A stretch of DNA of 64,000 nt, taken from the NCBI GenBank assembly GCA_008360975.2, contig CM039184.1, forward strand, positions 40,141,297 to 40,205,296. Reading direction: 5' to 3'. The position numbers and the translations under genes were made by a program. This document shows, piece after piece, positions 1-14,300 of the stretch (position 1 is its first letter; each line of letters opens with the position of its first letter). Source of the stretch: Lichenostomus cassidix. Its lineage: Eukaryota > Chordata > Aves > Passeriformes > Meliphagidae. Below the pieces are notes generated by a model. It made no database searches. It was not told the origin of the DNA and saw only the letters and a list, made by a program, of their open reading frames with translations.

Positions 1-1485
1 TGCTGCTCATAATGAGCTTTAAGTTGCTGCATGTTCAGAGTGCTGAACTCTAGCATTTTTTACTGCAGTTTAAGTTACTCTTACAGCTTTCCCAAGTTAC
101 TCAATAATAACCAGCGGAAGGTACTGTTCAGGCTGTCTGAACTATTTGCATGCCCTGCTAAGTTTTCCATGCAAAAGAAGTGTCAGTGGACTTTTTCCCC
201 ATTTTTTTTTTTTTTTTTTTGCATCCCTCAATGCAGCAAGGAAAGAACAACCAAAAAAACCCAGTAAAATTCTTGCCAGAAGGTACTGCTGGAGGTTATC
301 TGGTCTCACTCACAGATACAGATAGGGGTTTCAGGTTCTGGAAAGGGAAGATATATATCACCTTTGGGTGAACAAAGGGCTGTAAAATACCTGTAGTAAG
401 AACATTTGACAAGCTTCCTCACAACACAACTTCAGAGTCTTCAAGGAGTCTCAAGGTAAGCTAGCAGGTAAGTGGATGGCAAAATCAACAGATTAAATAA
501 ATTCTCACTGCTTGCAGAGCTGATACTCCAATGCCATTGATATTTAAATGTTTTAAGGTAAGTATGTTTTGCAAATTACTGGTTTGTAATGTTGATTTTC
601 AGCCCTTAGTGTCATTTGTCAGCCATTTATTTTCTTTCCTGCACATACTGTTAAGCAAAAATATAGCTGTTTAAACAAAAGCTTATTTAACATTGCTTCC
701 TACCTTCCTTTGAAGAATAAAACAGCTAACACAATACATGTCATTACAAGAACACCTCTATCATTACAAATTGCACTGGAAGATAAGATAGTACACTTAA
801 AGGAAAATAGATAAGTAGTTTCTGCCTTGCTTTATTTTTAACAGAAAAAGTGAAAGGCCATTATTGCAAATAATCTCTTGACAGGATTAGTATGTCTGTG
901 ACAAACCTGAGTCAGCCAGAGCAAAATTATATTTCAAAATATGTAGCAAACATAACTGCCTGGTTTCATTACTGAATTCAATACAACCTAAACAACTCTC
1001 CAGTTTACAGAAAGGGAAAATATAGGACACTTGAAATATGACTGCTAGACACCAAAATACAGTTCTTTCATGAGATCAGTGTGCCCACCAGAAACAGAAC
1101 TACCGCTGTCTTTGTCAGGAATTGAAATATTTCTCATCATTATAGAGCAAAGGTAGATTACTCCTCATGTACCTATGAAATCCATCAAGCATCAGTTCAA
1201 CAGCAAGAGTAGCATCCACATCTTTTCCTCCCAGGATTTTCTGCAGCCTAAATATATCAGGATGACTTCACACTATGTACACAACCCAGACTAAAATAGT
1301 TTAGACATCAATACAGTTGACAATACCTTTTAAAAGAGATCATAGGGATCAGATTCCTTGAAGGGTTCCTATCTTCAAAATTTATTCAAAGTGTCTTAGC
1401 TTCTTTATTTTCCAAACATATTAAAGATAATGTGATTTACATAGAAGCTCTTCATTTACTAGAAGAAGTCCTGTAAAGTGCCAGG
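1..1485. other. Non-coding stretch, no gene seen
   Basis: AT-rich sequence with a poly-T run near 206-222 and stop codons in all frames. I see no splice-flanked open frame and no recognisable repeat. By position it is presumably intron or 5' flank of SORBS2 on the minus strand. Confidence 0.5.
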
Positions 1486-1915
1486 AAAATGACTAAGGAG
1501 CAGAAGCATTTTTCATATGAGAGTGAGCTGGGACTGTTCAGCCTGGAGATTGGTTTCACATTTGGGATCTTATGTGTCTATGTCCCCAGTGGGGTAAAAG
1601 CAAACACTGAGCCAGACTCTTCTCAGTCAAGGAATAGGACAAGAGACAGAAGGCATGAACTGAAACACCTTCCTTTGAGGAAGGAAATTCAATTTAAACC
1701 CAAGATGAAAACTCCACATTTCATTCTAAAAATAATCAGGTACTGGCACAGGCTGCGTAGGTAGATCTTGGAGACTTTAATCATGGAGATATTTGAAACT
1801 CATCTTAACAGAGTCCTGGGCAACTGGCATTAGCTAGACATGCTCTGACAGCAGAAGTGTTGGATCAGAAGATCTCTGGATACTCCTTTCGATGCCAGCC
1901 ATTCTGTAATTATAT
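1486..1915 (+). mobile_element. CR1 LINE 3'-end fragment
   Basis: The plus strand follows the 3' part of avian CR1 elements in order. First comes a 'gagctgggactgttcagcct' stretch near 1525, then a 'ggtactggcacaggctgc' stretch near 1738, and then a degraded 'ggatcagaagatctctgga' stretch near 1862. It ends at 'ccattctgtaat', close to the CR1 terminal ATTCTRTG octamer. It is 5'-truncated, as most CR1 copies are, and diverged, so it is old. Short open frames inside it are by-products and not genes. Confidence 0.8.
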
Positions 1916-4900
1916 TCTACATTTACTTTCTGGACTAAAGAAAAGACCCACTAAAAACCCCAAAACAAAACAAAGCCACCCAAACAAACATCATTTTATA
2001 AATAAAAACTCCAGCTACTGAAGATTTTAGAGTGCTCTTCCTACACCTCACTCTGCACCAGACCAACATATACAATAGTGATTTGGGTATTTATCCCATC
2101 CAGGAAAGGGAAAGGTAAAGGCAAAGGAAAAATGACAGTATTCATGGACATATAGTGCTGCTGGGTGGAGACAATGCACATTTTGTAGTTCTGTTTTGCT
2201 GTTTAGTATCTCTGTGATCCATTGTTTTTGTTATAGCTGTAGAAAATACAAAGCAAGGAAATCTCGATAGATTACAACAAAGTCATTACGATTAAGATTC
2301 CTCTCAGGATGTACATTCTTGGGTTTTTAATTTAGATCTATGACTTTCAGACTTTACTGCATGAGAATAAAACCACATGAAAACACTGTAAAGTTACTTA
2401 GAGATACTATATAAAGGTTTCATCACTATTGAATTAGAATACAAAGTAACCCTACCAGCATGTCACAGAGCTGTTTTATGGCTCTGTTCTCATTTGACAA
2501 TTCAAATGCAGGAAGGGCAAATGCATCAAACTGTCAGTTTGATTAACCAGTCAGTCCTCTACAGGAAACTTCTTGCCTACCTGGCAATTTTTCTTACTAG
2601 CCTTAGTGATCCTGCCTTGCTCTCAGGTTCCCAAAAGCCTGAGAACAAATCCACACAGCAACACTTGGTGAACAGTCCTAGATTGGTGTAACTGCTTCCT
2701 TGACATGCTCTTATTTAGGGGTTTCATTAACCAAATCATTACTCCCAAGTGAGCAAAACGTTTTCATTCATTAAACAAAACAATTCCTCAAGTATACTAA
2801 AAATAAAACCACTTACCATATGCTTCAAAAACAGCTAATTGCTCAGAAGAAAAATTCAGGCAATTGGCAGTGGTAGTAATAGATGACATCTATGCCCCCC
2901 AGCAGCAGTTTTCCTGTTTTGAAGGCTGTTCCTTCTACCCACACTGAGAACTGTGATCTACCTTACAAAGAAGTGTGCATTTGCAATTTAGTCATCTTGC
3001 TTGAAATGAACTGTTTCCATAAGCTATTTGATAGGATTATTTTCTTCCTCCCAGTTTCCACACAAGCTGTAACAGTACACAGCTGGATCAACATAGCCAA
3101 GAACATACTCTGATCCACTGATTATAAGAACAGCTGCCAAGTTTAGTGCATATGAAGAAAACAAACAATTTAACTGAAGCTGGAAAATTGTCCTTTCAGC
3201 TTCATACTTTAGGTTAAAGTAGTTGTGCCCTAAACCCACAGCTTCTGCCCTAAACCCAAAGCTTCTGTTATTTCTACTCTGGATTCTCGAGTAACAGATC
3301 TAAAAATTTGTGTCAAAGCTTTTCTAATTGCAAATATTTAAATTAATAATGAAAAGGAAAAAAAAGGGAATCCATGGTTTAATAAAAGCATTTTCAAAGA
3401 TTCTACAAAAAGTGCTGAACTTTTCCATAAATGCAAGAGTTTTAGTTAAGCGTCTCAGTAGCTTACTTACACCAATAAATATAATGATCACTTGGTGGTG
3501 GGGGTGGAGACTAGAAACAAACAAAAAATAATTGAGTGGACTAGCTGCTCCACCAATTGCTTTGGTTTAGAGGGTTTTGACTGTCAAACCTGCCTTTTAC
3601 ATGCTATGAGCTCTGAACTCTTAGGTAACTTTCATAATTGAGAATGTAACCATATATTACATTTCTATTCAAGGATAATAAATGAAGTCATGGCATAATG
3701 CAGGCAGAAATACCTTCTTATAGTGAGACTTCATTTAACCTACAAAGCCGTCAAGACCTTATGATTAACATACCTCAGTTCCTAGAGCAACACAGGGGAA
3801 ATATTAAGTCTTTTTTCAACATACAACTGAATTCTAATTTCATGAAAAAATGAAATTCAACTCATTTGAATAAGTAGTCAAATTACAGCAGAAAGTCAGA
3901 AGCTGATTTTTTTCAAAGAAGCAAATAAAGTTACATTAAAAATTTGACATGATTATCAAAATGAAATTAGTATCTGGACAAATTCTAAAAAGTGAAGAGT
4001 CATTGAAAGTGAAGATTATTGAAAGTACAATAAACAGAGCATGAGAAAAATATTTAAGTCCACTGTTATGCTAGAGGTGAACTAATTTACAAAGATGAGT
4101 GACTAGCAGTTGTCCAACAGTTATCCAACTCAGGACTAAGTGGGATAACTTTCCAGAATAAGTATTAGACAAAGCAATATGTAAACTCCCATAAAAATAC
4201 AAATATCAGTATGTTAATACAACACTGGCACCCAAGGATCTCTTCAAATAACTGTTTATAAACAGGTTTCATGAAACTAGAGTGGCTCAAAACTTTTCAA
4301 CATTGTTTCTTACTCAACAATGTAGATGTCTCAATAGTTGACAATAATATTTTGGTTTTGATGAGCTTTCTCAGATCAAAGGGAGATCCCAGTAGAAATC
4401 TGCCTATGTCTTTACCAGCAGCTGTGGAATGCAGGTTTCCAGTCACTCCAGCCAGCATGAGAGCTTGCATTCCTCTCACTTGGAAGAAGAAGCTCCAGAT
4501 GAACATTTAAGCTCCTAACAACACAGAGCTGAAAACCCAGTAACTTGGGAGCTGAGTTTTTAGGACTTCTGATTTATCATTCTTTAGGGATTCTTTTCTG
4601 TTTTGCAAGTCCCAATACAGTTCATTACTCATCTGGGAAAGAATAGCTTTGATCACTCTTGCTTTCCTGACTTTGCTTTTGTATTAAGTATTAAAAAAAA
4701 TAAGTATTTTCTTTTTTTTGAGGACAGTGGGAATTTAGCCTTTTGTTTTGAACTGGGAATACTTAAAATACTTTATTCAAGTAGAAACAGGTCTCAATCA
4801 AGCTTAGGAGAATCAGATAATAAGCAGAGAAGCTTCATTTCAGGAAAGGTAAGTCACATTAGAGGCAGGACAGACTTTTCTCCTAAAGGCACACTGATGC

Positions 4901-7900
4901 AGGCACAGAAAAGCAACAGATGAGTTAGCAATAGCAGAACCAATTGAAGCTGTTTTATGAGAGTTGTGCAAAAATACAGCAGAAAAATCTTTCAGATGTT
5001 ACCAAGATGTGGTCAAAGAAAAGTGACGGACATAAAGGACATGCTCCCTGTTAAGCAAAACTAGGTCATAAATATTCAGTTGATCCAAGGATAAACAAGG
5101 TCACAGAAGACAGATAGCAAAGATGGAACACGGTAATGGAAGTATTAAAAACTAACAGAAAATATCAGATTAATGTTGGTGATAAATTTGAAGATTCAAG
5201 AGAAGGACACCTGCTTAGTTATAATTATCAATTATTTAATACCTGAAATAATGTACTACTAATAATGATGAGACATTTTATTTCATGAATATTTATGGAT
5301 CTCAGTTTGGTCTCTGATATGTAAAATAGAAAAGAAATCAGAAATTTGTTGAAAAAGTGCAAGTTGTACAAGAAAATAAAGCCCATTCCCTCCCTTTCTC
5401 AACAGTTCCATGTTCTCAGCTTGCCCAGACTTTTGTGCTCTGGGACTTGTTCACGCTAGAAAAAAGGGGAACATTTCAACTAACAAGGAAACACCTTAAC
5501 TGAGGAACAGACTTTCAGCCATTTGCCTGCCAGCTTGTGTTAAAATGACAAGTTGCCCACTTTTCACTCAGAATTTACTTTGAATTGAAATCACTGCACA
5601 AAAATTAACTGAGAGGGAAAAGGCCAGGCAGGTGGCTGCCACTGTCTCTATTAGTTTTCATAGATTCTTCTGTGTTTCATTACCACCAATGTCAGCACCT
5701 GACACAATCCGTATCCTTAAATAAGTTACTAATAACATTAAAAGTCACTCTAACAGATACATTTCCAAGTAGGGCATTTTCAGGACCATAATCACAAGTA
5801 ACCATTCAGAAGAGAGCACCCAGGGGAAATAAGTCTCACGACACCATTGGTCACAGGTTTCTTTAAAGCCTATTCCCCCTAATTAGTGCTGAAAAATTCT
5901 GATTTTGCTTGCAATAAATTAATGTTTTGCATGAAATTATGAAGGTACACATCTCCTTTAAATAGAAAAATAGAAAAACTAGAAAAGTAGAAAGAGTATT
6001 TTTATGTAGACTATCAAACTTAGGAATCACAGTTTTCTTGGTGACACACCTAATGTTGAAATTCTGTAAAGATTTACAGTATTTTAACTTGTATCAACAA
6101 ATTTTCTGTTCTTTTGTGCCCTGAAGACAAACAACTATAGAAATGCCACTTCTGTTTTGAACATTAAAGCTTATGTAAGACTTAATTGTAGAAGAAATTA
6201 AGGTATGCTGTATGTTGGTACTGAATGTGATTCTGCGCTTAAATCAGTATACAGTGATTTAATTCAAAAACCAGGAAACGTGGCTGCTGCAATGTGCAGC
6301 TAATTAACATTGCTGGAATTAAGCAATGAAAAATCTACTGAACAGACATGCTAGGTGTATAACATATGAAATTTAAAAATAATCAGCACTCCTAGCACAT
6401 GACTTGCACCAATAAATCTCATGGTAAATACAAGTTTCCTACAATGATTCCAAATACTAGTAAAAAGTTCCTGACACAAGCACCTTTATGGCTAGAGTAA
6501 AAGTTCTAAATAGTGATGTTGGTAGAGTGAGAGCAAAATGCAATGCCTTAATCTGTCTATCCAAAGACAATCCTGAAGATTTCTTCCTTGCAGAGAAATT
6601 GATTCATCAAAACAAATCCATCATATGTAAACAAAGGTCTGCTTGAGACAGGGGACTCAGGTTAGCATTACAGTGCTTTTACACACATGCAATTTTACCT
6701 GTTGGTTTAAATAATTTTAATTAATTCATACAAGTACGTTGTGAAGCATCATTTATATAGCTTTCCTTGAATGAAAGAAATGGTTTACTTCCTAAAGTAT
6801 TTGGAAGTTGTTCATGCTCCAAATTTAAGGACTATTAGTCAGCTACAATGACGACTTCTAGTTGTCATCAGCAAGTAAAACCTCAAATTATTTCCCACTC
6901 TAAGTAGGAGGCAAATAGTTAGGTTTGATCTGATTAATACTGGATCTTAAAGAAAAGCATCAGGTAACTTTGGAGATAATAATTTTGAGTTATTCACTTG
7001 TCTTCTAAGAGATACTGCTATTTGAGAAAGGGATACTTGCTATCCTTAACCCTCTAATACATATCCTAAGCAGCATATGAAGCTAAAACTGTCTCAAAGC
7101 CTGTCATACTTCTGGAACAGATGGGCATAACTATCTTTAGCAGTTTCCCTGTGTTCTATTGAAGAAATAAATGTCAGACTTCAGGCTGATTCATTTTGAA
7201 GACTACCAGGCTCTTTCAAACAACAGCAAAGACAAGTGCCACAGTTTTGCAGGCTACCTAGAGGCCTCTGCAAGTTCTCTCCTTTTAAGATGTGCAGGAA
7301 TTTCTTGAGTGTAAACATTTAAGTTCCAGGAAGGGGTCTAGGTTCTGCAGACTTGGATAGTGGCTAGGGCAGCAGAAGCAGAGAGTGCTTTATAGGCACG
7401 GTGTCTCATGTGAAGTACCTTCTCATCCAGCCAATTCACATTACGCTTGTCTAATAATGGTGGCATCACCAGTTCATGGCAGTCCATGCATTACTGAGCA
7501 AGTTTAGCTGCTCAGATGACACATATGGTGCTCTGCATAAACTACATTTCAACATGCTGTTCAGTCTGAATGGAATCTTTGAATCTTCCCTGCTTTTCAG
7601 GCTGACCTCTGTCTAAAGCAACTCTGTATTTGCATTCCTGACACTATGTCAGATTAAATAGGCTGACTAAAAAATATGCACACACATCTTTTTTGTACAG
7701 CTCAGGAATATGATACTAAGACTGAAGTGATTGATATGACTTTTCCTGCAGTGCTTCTGATTTACTTTAATCATGGAATGACATACAGAACTCCTGGCTC
7801 ACCTGTCTGGATGCCTATACTAAATGCTGAAATTATTGTATGTAACTAAGCTTTCTATGTGCATCTTCAGCAGGCCAGGATTAGACACTAGATATTTATA

Positions 7901-8248
7901 CATCTCTACAAACTGCAGAGCTATTATATACCATCTAATATTATAACCTCAACCTTGAAAAGCAGTTATTTCCATGGACTTAAAGTATCTTGCTCATCCA
8001 CCTCCATGAATAGCCTAACAATTAGGTGAAGCTATTTAGTTGTTTGCATTACTTTCTATGACTTTGATATGTAACTGATATGGTGTTTCTATGAAGCCTT
8101 ATGCATAGAGACCACGCTTAAAAATTCACCCATGGGATACTTTTCTGAAAAATTCTGTGGGCTCTAATCACAACTGTATTTCCACATGTAGTGATTCAAG
8201 AAAAAAAGTCAGAACAATAGGAATACAGTATCATTAAAAACCCCTTTT
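1916..8248. other. Non-coding stretch with minor repeats
   Basis: AT-rich sequence without convincing exons on either strand. It contains A-rich runs near 1940-1985 and 3355-3366 and a 20-bp tandem duplication at 3226-3265 (separate entry). Short open frames, such as those around 2.9-3.5 kb and 4.3-4.9 kb, have no splice-flanked coding pattern and no recognisable domain. It is presumably SORBS2 intron or 5' flank. Confidence 0.5.
3226..3265. repeat. 20-bp tandem duplication, two copies
   Basis: Two adjacent copies of TGCCCTAAACCCAMAGCTTC occur at 3226-3245 and 3246-3265. They differ at one base (C or A at the M). This is a simple recent duplication with no evident function. Confidence 0.85.
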
Positions 8249-8306
8249 GTAGTTCTGCTGGCCATGCTCTTGCTGACACAGGCCAGGATGCCATCGGTTT
8301 TACTGT
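8249..8306 (-). mobile_element. Short CR1 LINE fragment
   Basis: The plus strand reads 'ctgctggccatgctcttgct', then 'ccaggatgccatcggtttta'. This resembles the reverse complement of the CR1 segment that precedes its 3' end (the 'gctggccac...cccaggataccattgg' pattern). Only about 58 bp are recognisable, so the call rests on a short match. Confidence 0.45.
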
Positions 8307-11300
8307 AAGTGAATAATTCTCAGGATTGAAATTTCATGTCTTAAGAATGCTGCATTAAAAGGGGCCATGCAGAAACATATCATTACAAATACCCAAAGCA
8401 TAATAAACTGGTTCTCAGAGGGCAGATATTCAGCGACTGGACACAGTCTAATGTCAATAAGACTCATTGGTCTAGTAAAAATGCATTAAAAATTCTGTTT
8501 AAGTGGTTCTAGTTGTGTGTTAGCTTGCATGAAGCCGTCAGTTCTCTGAGTGCATCTGAATGCAAACATAAGGCTAGGAGATGCTTATTACCATCAGTCT
8601 CAAAAGCATGTGTATTTTCATTCAATCATCTCAATTCAAAAAATTTTTGTTCATGTTTTCGTACCTTCTGGGTAAACCATTACACTGTACATAAAAGAGT
8701 TTCTTCCAATCCATCCCTTTTCACAAAATATGAATAGCCCAAAACAGAATCCTGAATGCAAGCCAGTTCCCACAATTTCTGATGTTAGCTTGGGTCTGTT
8801 TGGGGGAATAGTTTAATAGAAGCTCAAGAATATCAGTTTACTTCAGCACACAGTATCTTCTGTCCTGGAATCTGTGTATTCATTAGCACTCTACCTTTGC
8901 AACATATTACATAGCTACTTAAAGTAATCTGAATCCACCAATTCAAAATGAATTGAAAGCAGTAAATTCTTTTCAGCCTCAGCTTTCCAATACAATCTTT
9001 CTAATTTAATAAGAAACTGCAAAATATTTTTTCTGTTGAGCCTTTTGAGGTGAAATACCATAGAAAAATACAGTTACAACTACCCTAATTTAAAAAGGCA
9101 AGTGTAAAATTTTGGGGAGTTGAAAAAAATCTCAGAGCAACATCTCTGTTAAAGCCTAAGTTCTAAAGTAATTTTTTTTTTAGAGGAAAACTGAGCTACT
9201 GATAGCTGTTTAAAATACTAAACATTACAATCCAGTAGCTACACACTAATGGATATTTTTTGCATTCCTAATCACTTATACCTTTAAGCTTCAGCCATTC
9301 ATATATTTCTGCATTTCTGGTCAATAACCCTAATCAGTTTTACAGGACAGTTAGGGTATGTTTATGTCACCTCAATTCATTTGCAGGATGCAAAAGTTAT
9401 TGATTTTAGGTAAAACTGTTTCTGTTAGGCCTTCAGAAGAGGTTTCTCCCTGTTTAGTTCTCACAACTGTGAACCAGTTTTTTGGGGCAAATCTTATTTC
9501 ATGGGTTAAGATATCCTCCTATCATCCTAATAGTTCCAGACACCGACTCAATATGTTTTCTAATTTTAGTTCTGAGGGCCCAAACTCTCCTTTATACACC
9601 GTGAATTAAGACCAAGCACAGTGCACTAAATGTAATGGCATTAGAGAAAAGACTAGGGTGTTTAGTTATAAGTAGAAAAGGTCATTTTGTAATTTTAATC
9701 CTAAATGGTTTTAGGTCCAAAATTCTCTGGTAGAGGTAGAACTGAGCTCTCTGTTCTTCCATGGCATTGTTCTAATCAAATCTGTCCTCTGATGTGATCT
9801 CACAGGATCCTTGAGTAGGTAGTTCAGGGTAACTGGCTAACACGCATTTCTTCTTCCATCAGAAAAACTGAGCATTAAATCCCTATTAATTTGTTTTTAA
9901 CTATATCTTTTAAGCAAAACGAGCAAATTTTAGTTAAATCATTGTACATGTACATACTATATTCTACTTCATGTTCTGATGCAGCATCTCAGCCAAATTC
10001 TTTGCTGAAGACATGAAAGCATTATTCTGAATGTGTCAAACAAGATCTACAAATGGAAAAACACTCTATACCAAAAGTCATGCTGACATTAGGAAAGGGC
10101 AAGAGCTTAAAGTTCCAGTGTCTCTGCAGGCTGCATATGGCTAATGCAGGCTACATAAAATGTATATGTATGATCTCCATATTCAAGAGTACCATAATGC
10201 ATCACTATGATGTTGTATGTAACAATATGGCTGAGAAGACATGACATTACTACTTAATTTTGTCAGCCTGTACTTCACAGCAACTGGTAGGTAGTAGCCC
10301 TCAGACATAGATGATTTGTATATTTTTGAACCTAGCATAAGGAAAAAATATCTTCTGGAGAAATGAAGAATAAACAGTACCTTCTGGGGAAATATAAACA
10401 ATTATAAATCTGATTATTAGGATAATTCAGAAAAGCATTTTCCATTAATTTGACAAGATGTGATTACATTCATTGCACAGAAAACTAGCTATAAAATGTA
10501 TTATAATTATGTGGTATAGGTTTAGTCTGTTTTACCTTTTCTCAGCAATACTGCAAGCATTGTGGCTATTTCAGTAAAACACACATTTCAGTTGTTTCAA
10601 GAGTGTGAGCTAATAAAACAAGCTAATTCAAATGACATTTCCTCATTTTACTGGAGATTGGCAAGAATTTTCTTATTGCAGAGCATTGAAGTGTATATAG
10701 AAGGACTATACACCTTTTTCCCCCTCCACCCCTTCCCCTCAATCTTTGAAATCTAGTATAAACAGCAATTTTCTTTTTCACCAGGTTACAGTAACACCTC
10801 ATTTCCCATTTGAGTCATTCCCCACATCACTTATAGCTCAGAATAAACTCATCAATTTTCACATGGGAAAATTGAAAGCACTGCTACACCATTCATCAAG
10901 AACACTATTCATTCACTACTCCTCCCAAATACACTTTTACCTAACTACTCCAATAGAGCAAACTGATCCAACAATTGAGAAATATTTTAAAATCCCCAGA
11001 CACAGGTAATTTTCTGACCCATACTGGCAAAATTCCTTATAGTTTTACCTTAAGTAGAATACAGCAACTACATGGACTGTTAAAGCAGGCTTTTTTTCCT
11101 AGATTTCAGATTATTATGTCTAAGTTTTCATGTTGCATCTAAGTTTTCACCTGTACAGTGGAGAGTGATATTAACATTTCTACATTATTCCTAATAGTTA
11201 TTTCAAAAACTAATCTTGAAGATTAATTCCTTGATATTTAAATGCACTTTTGATACCTACAGCACTACAGAGTCACTACTGCCAAATGCAAACAGGATTT

Positions 11301-14300
11301 TATGAAAGGACTCCCTGAAGCACTAGAACTCTAAGTCTATATAAATATTATTCAAATAGTTTTACGAAGTATTTGGTGTGTTTCACAGACTTTCTGGAAA
11401 GGGCTACAAACCTCTGCTTTGCCATGTCTGTTGCTGAGAAACACAAGGCCCAGTTTTCTAGCTGTTATAGCACTGTTGTAAGCATTACCTTAATATAAAA
11501 CCAGCTTGGCATATCTTGTATGCGTTACCCATCAGGCTTGCAAGCAAACACACTTCTACAGAAAGCGAACATGTGTTCAATATCCAAATAAGCATACACA
11601 AAATGCTTATATGTCTATAAAAAACACTGCCTGTTTTTAAGTCTAGCAAGCGCAAGAAATTTAAAAGAAAATTTTATAAAAACCCAGCTTTACTTTAACT
11701 GAGGCAGCATATTTCTGTGATAGCCCTGAGGCTTCGATGATTATGTAAATTTATCATTCACTGCTCTGTCTAAATATTGACCTTCCCCTCCTAACTAGTA
11801 ATAGTTAAATTACTTAAAGGCTGCCTCTCACTCCATGACTGTAATGTTATGGTTCTCTATCTTATTGTAGATCTAGAGGAAATGGAGTCCCTTTTTGTGC
11901 CCAGTTATCACACTGAAACAGCCTGTGAACTGAAGAGGCTCTAAATAGAAAGACACCTGCATAAGATGGCTGTGAAAAAAATCACTTTCTCCTTATAAGG
12001 AGTATCCTCCACAAAACCAGTAAAACTTGGTGTCTAAGCTCATCTACAGTCCATTAGTCTTTGCAACTTTTCTGGAACTAGCTTCCCATGAACCTTTTCT
12101 CCTGGCAAAGAAAAAAATATTTGAAGATAAATACAATTACAAAATTAAATGCATTAATTTTCTAAGTGGTGCTGGTGATTTTGTTTATTTTCTCCCATTT
12201 GTTCTATTAAAGAACTTATCTTCACCCTTACCCCACTCACCCCAGGAAATCAGTTTTCAAGCTCATGCACACCTTTTCCTAATGTTTATTTAAGATCAGG
12301 TTCTCCCTTTTCCAGTGCCAAAGGTACTTGGTCCTTAGAAAAAGCTGAATATAAAAAAAGTATGAAAGATTTATTTAAAGAAAATGCTTTCCTTTCACAT
12401 AAATATGCACTTCTAAGTTACTTAACTCCAAGAAATTTTCCTCCAAGCACTGCTTTTATGAAGTGTAAATCATTGATGACTTTTTCTAATTTGGCACCAA
12501 AAAAAGTGCTAAGTACTTGCCCAGTTCTGCTGTTATTTGAATAAACATACATGCATACATATACGCTTGTACACACATATATACATACACATACATAGGT
12601 ATACACACAAACACACACATATACATATATATATGAAACAGAAATACTCTAAATTGCCATAGAATAGCTGGAAAATATTGAGATTTTTTTCTTTTCAGTT
12701 AAAGATGTCTGAAGGCAAGGAATTAAACATCCAGGTTTTGCTATCTAGATAACCAAATTCTTAGATATAAGCTATTTGGAGTCCTGTCTCTACATAAATC
12801 TTCATACCTTTTAATTATTATAAAGACAATCTGTTTTTTTTTTTATTTCTGTAGAGAATCCACAAACCAAAACATGTACAAAGCACAAAGTATTCCAACA
12901 TGAAATGGTTAGGCAGCACAAGTAAAGCAGGGTAACAAAAATGCTTGATCAGAGTATTGACTGGGAAATAAATAAAATTGTCTGTGTTTAGCAGTTCAGA
13001 TGAGTATACATAACCTGTAGATAATGTGTGGCTGTATTTTAGAGAGATTACTTTTGTTCATTTGGAAACCTTCAAAAGAAAGTATGGCATCTGGAACTGA
13101 AAATCTATCATATTGATTAGTGAGCTTTTCACATATGAGGTGTTTGACCAATAACACAAGGTATCCTGTATCCACTGAACTTCAGACATCCCAGTGCTTT
13201 GGTAAGAATATGGAGTAGTTCGAGTTTAGAAAATTACAGACACAAGCAGTTAGCCAATTAGTTTCTGTATTACACTTACACATGCTACCCACGTGTAGCA
13301 CACATGGACTGACTTGACATAATTAACCACATGTCATATTTTGTTTATAAACACTTACTTTATTACAATTGTGTCTACTTTCCAGTACTGCAAGAACAGA
13401 ACTATCAGAACAAGAAATGCCAGCCTCGGTTTAAAAGTACCATATTTATTCAAATACACTACACTTATCTGTGCTGATAGATGGATGCTACAGACAGAAG
13501 ACAAAAGATTAATTCACTCAGAGAAAAAAACACCAATGTCTTATAGATCTTCTGATCAATTAAATTTCTTTAGCCCTTTAGCTTCAGCTTATTGAATTGT
13601 CTTTTAAATTGTCCTGAAACAAACAAAAGTGTTCAACATGCTAATACCTGCTTGTTTATTATAACTCTTAACAATACAAGACAGCCCTCATATCACTAAT
13701 CAGTGTTACCATTGAGCATATTTCAAGCAGTCCACTTCCACAGAATTTTCATTTGCATTACAGTATTCCACTGCATAATCGTGGTCTGACTCAGATATTA
13801 GTCTGCAGATTACAGTCTCCTTTCACGATTCCTTAAGTATTCTCATGTAGATCATCAATAAGATATGCCTTGTCACTCCAGCAGCAGCTCCTTTTTAATT
13901 CCACTTACATATTTGAATGCCACTTGTTTCACAGCAATACACGAAACCAAGTTATAGAAGCAGCAAAAATAAGAGATTTCTGTAATTAGCCATTTCTTCC
14001 AGCCTTATTTTAAACCTCAAGATATAAACTACTCAATGGAGAGTAGTATAACCACTCAAAAATGATGGTTTACATTACAAAAGTGCTTTCTTGAAATACA
14101 TCATTTAACCTAATGCATCAATAGTATAGCAATCCAAACAATCCTATTCTGGGTGAAACATTAAATTATAATGAAAATATGAATACCTTGAAATGAGAAC
14201 ACTCCAGCAAAAAGAGAGGTTGCAGTCTGCTCACCAGATAGCGTACAGGGTTAAAATACATCATATGCCTGTACCCTTCCCGTGTTGCCCTTTCTTCTCT

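Noticed and set aside
12418..12618. Minus-strand frame rich in Cys/Val/Tyr
   Set aside because: Product of the CA/TA microsatellite.
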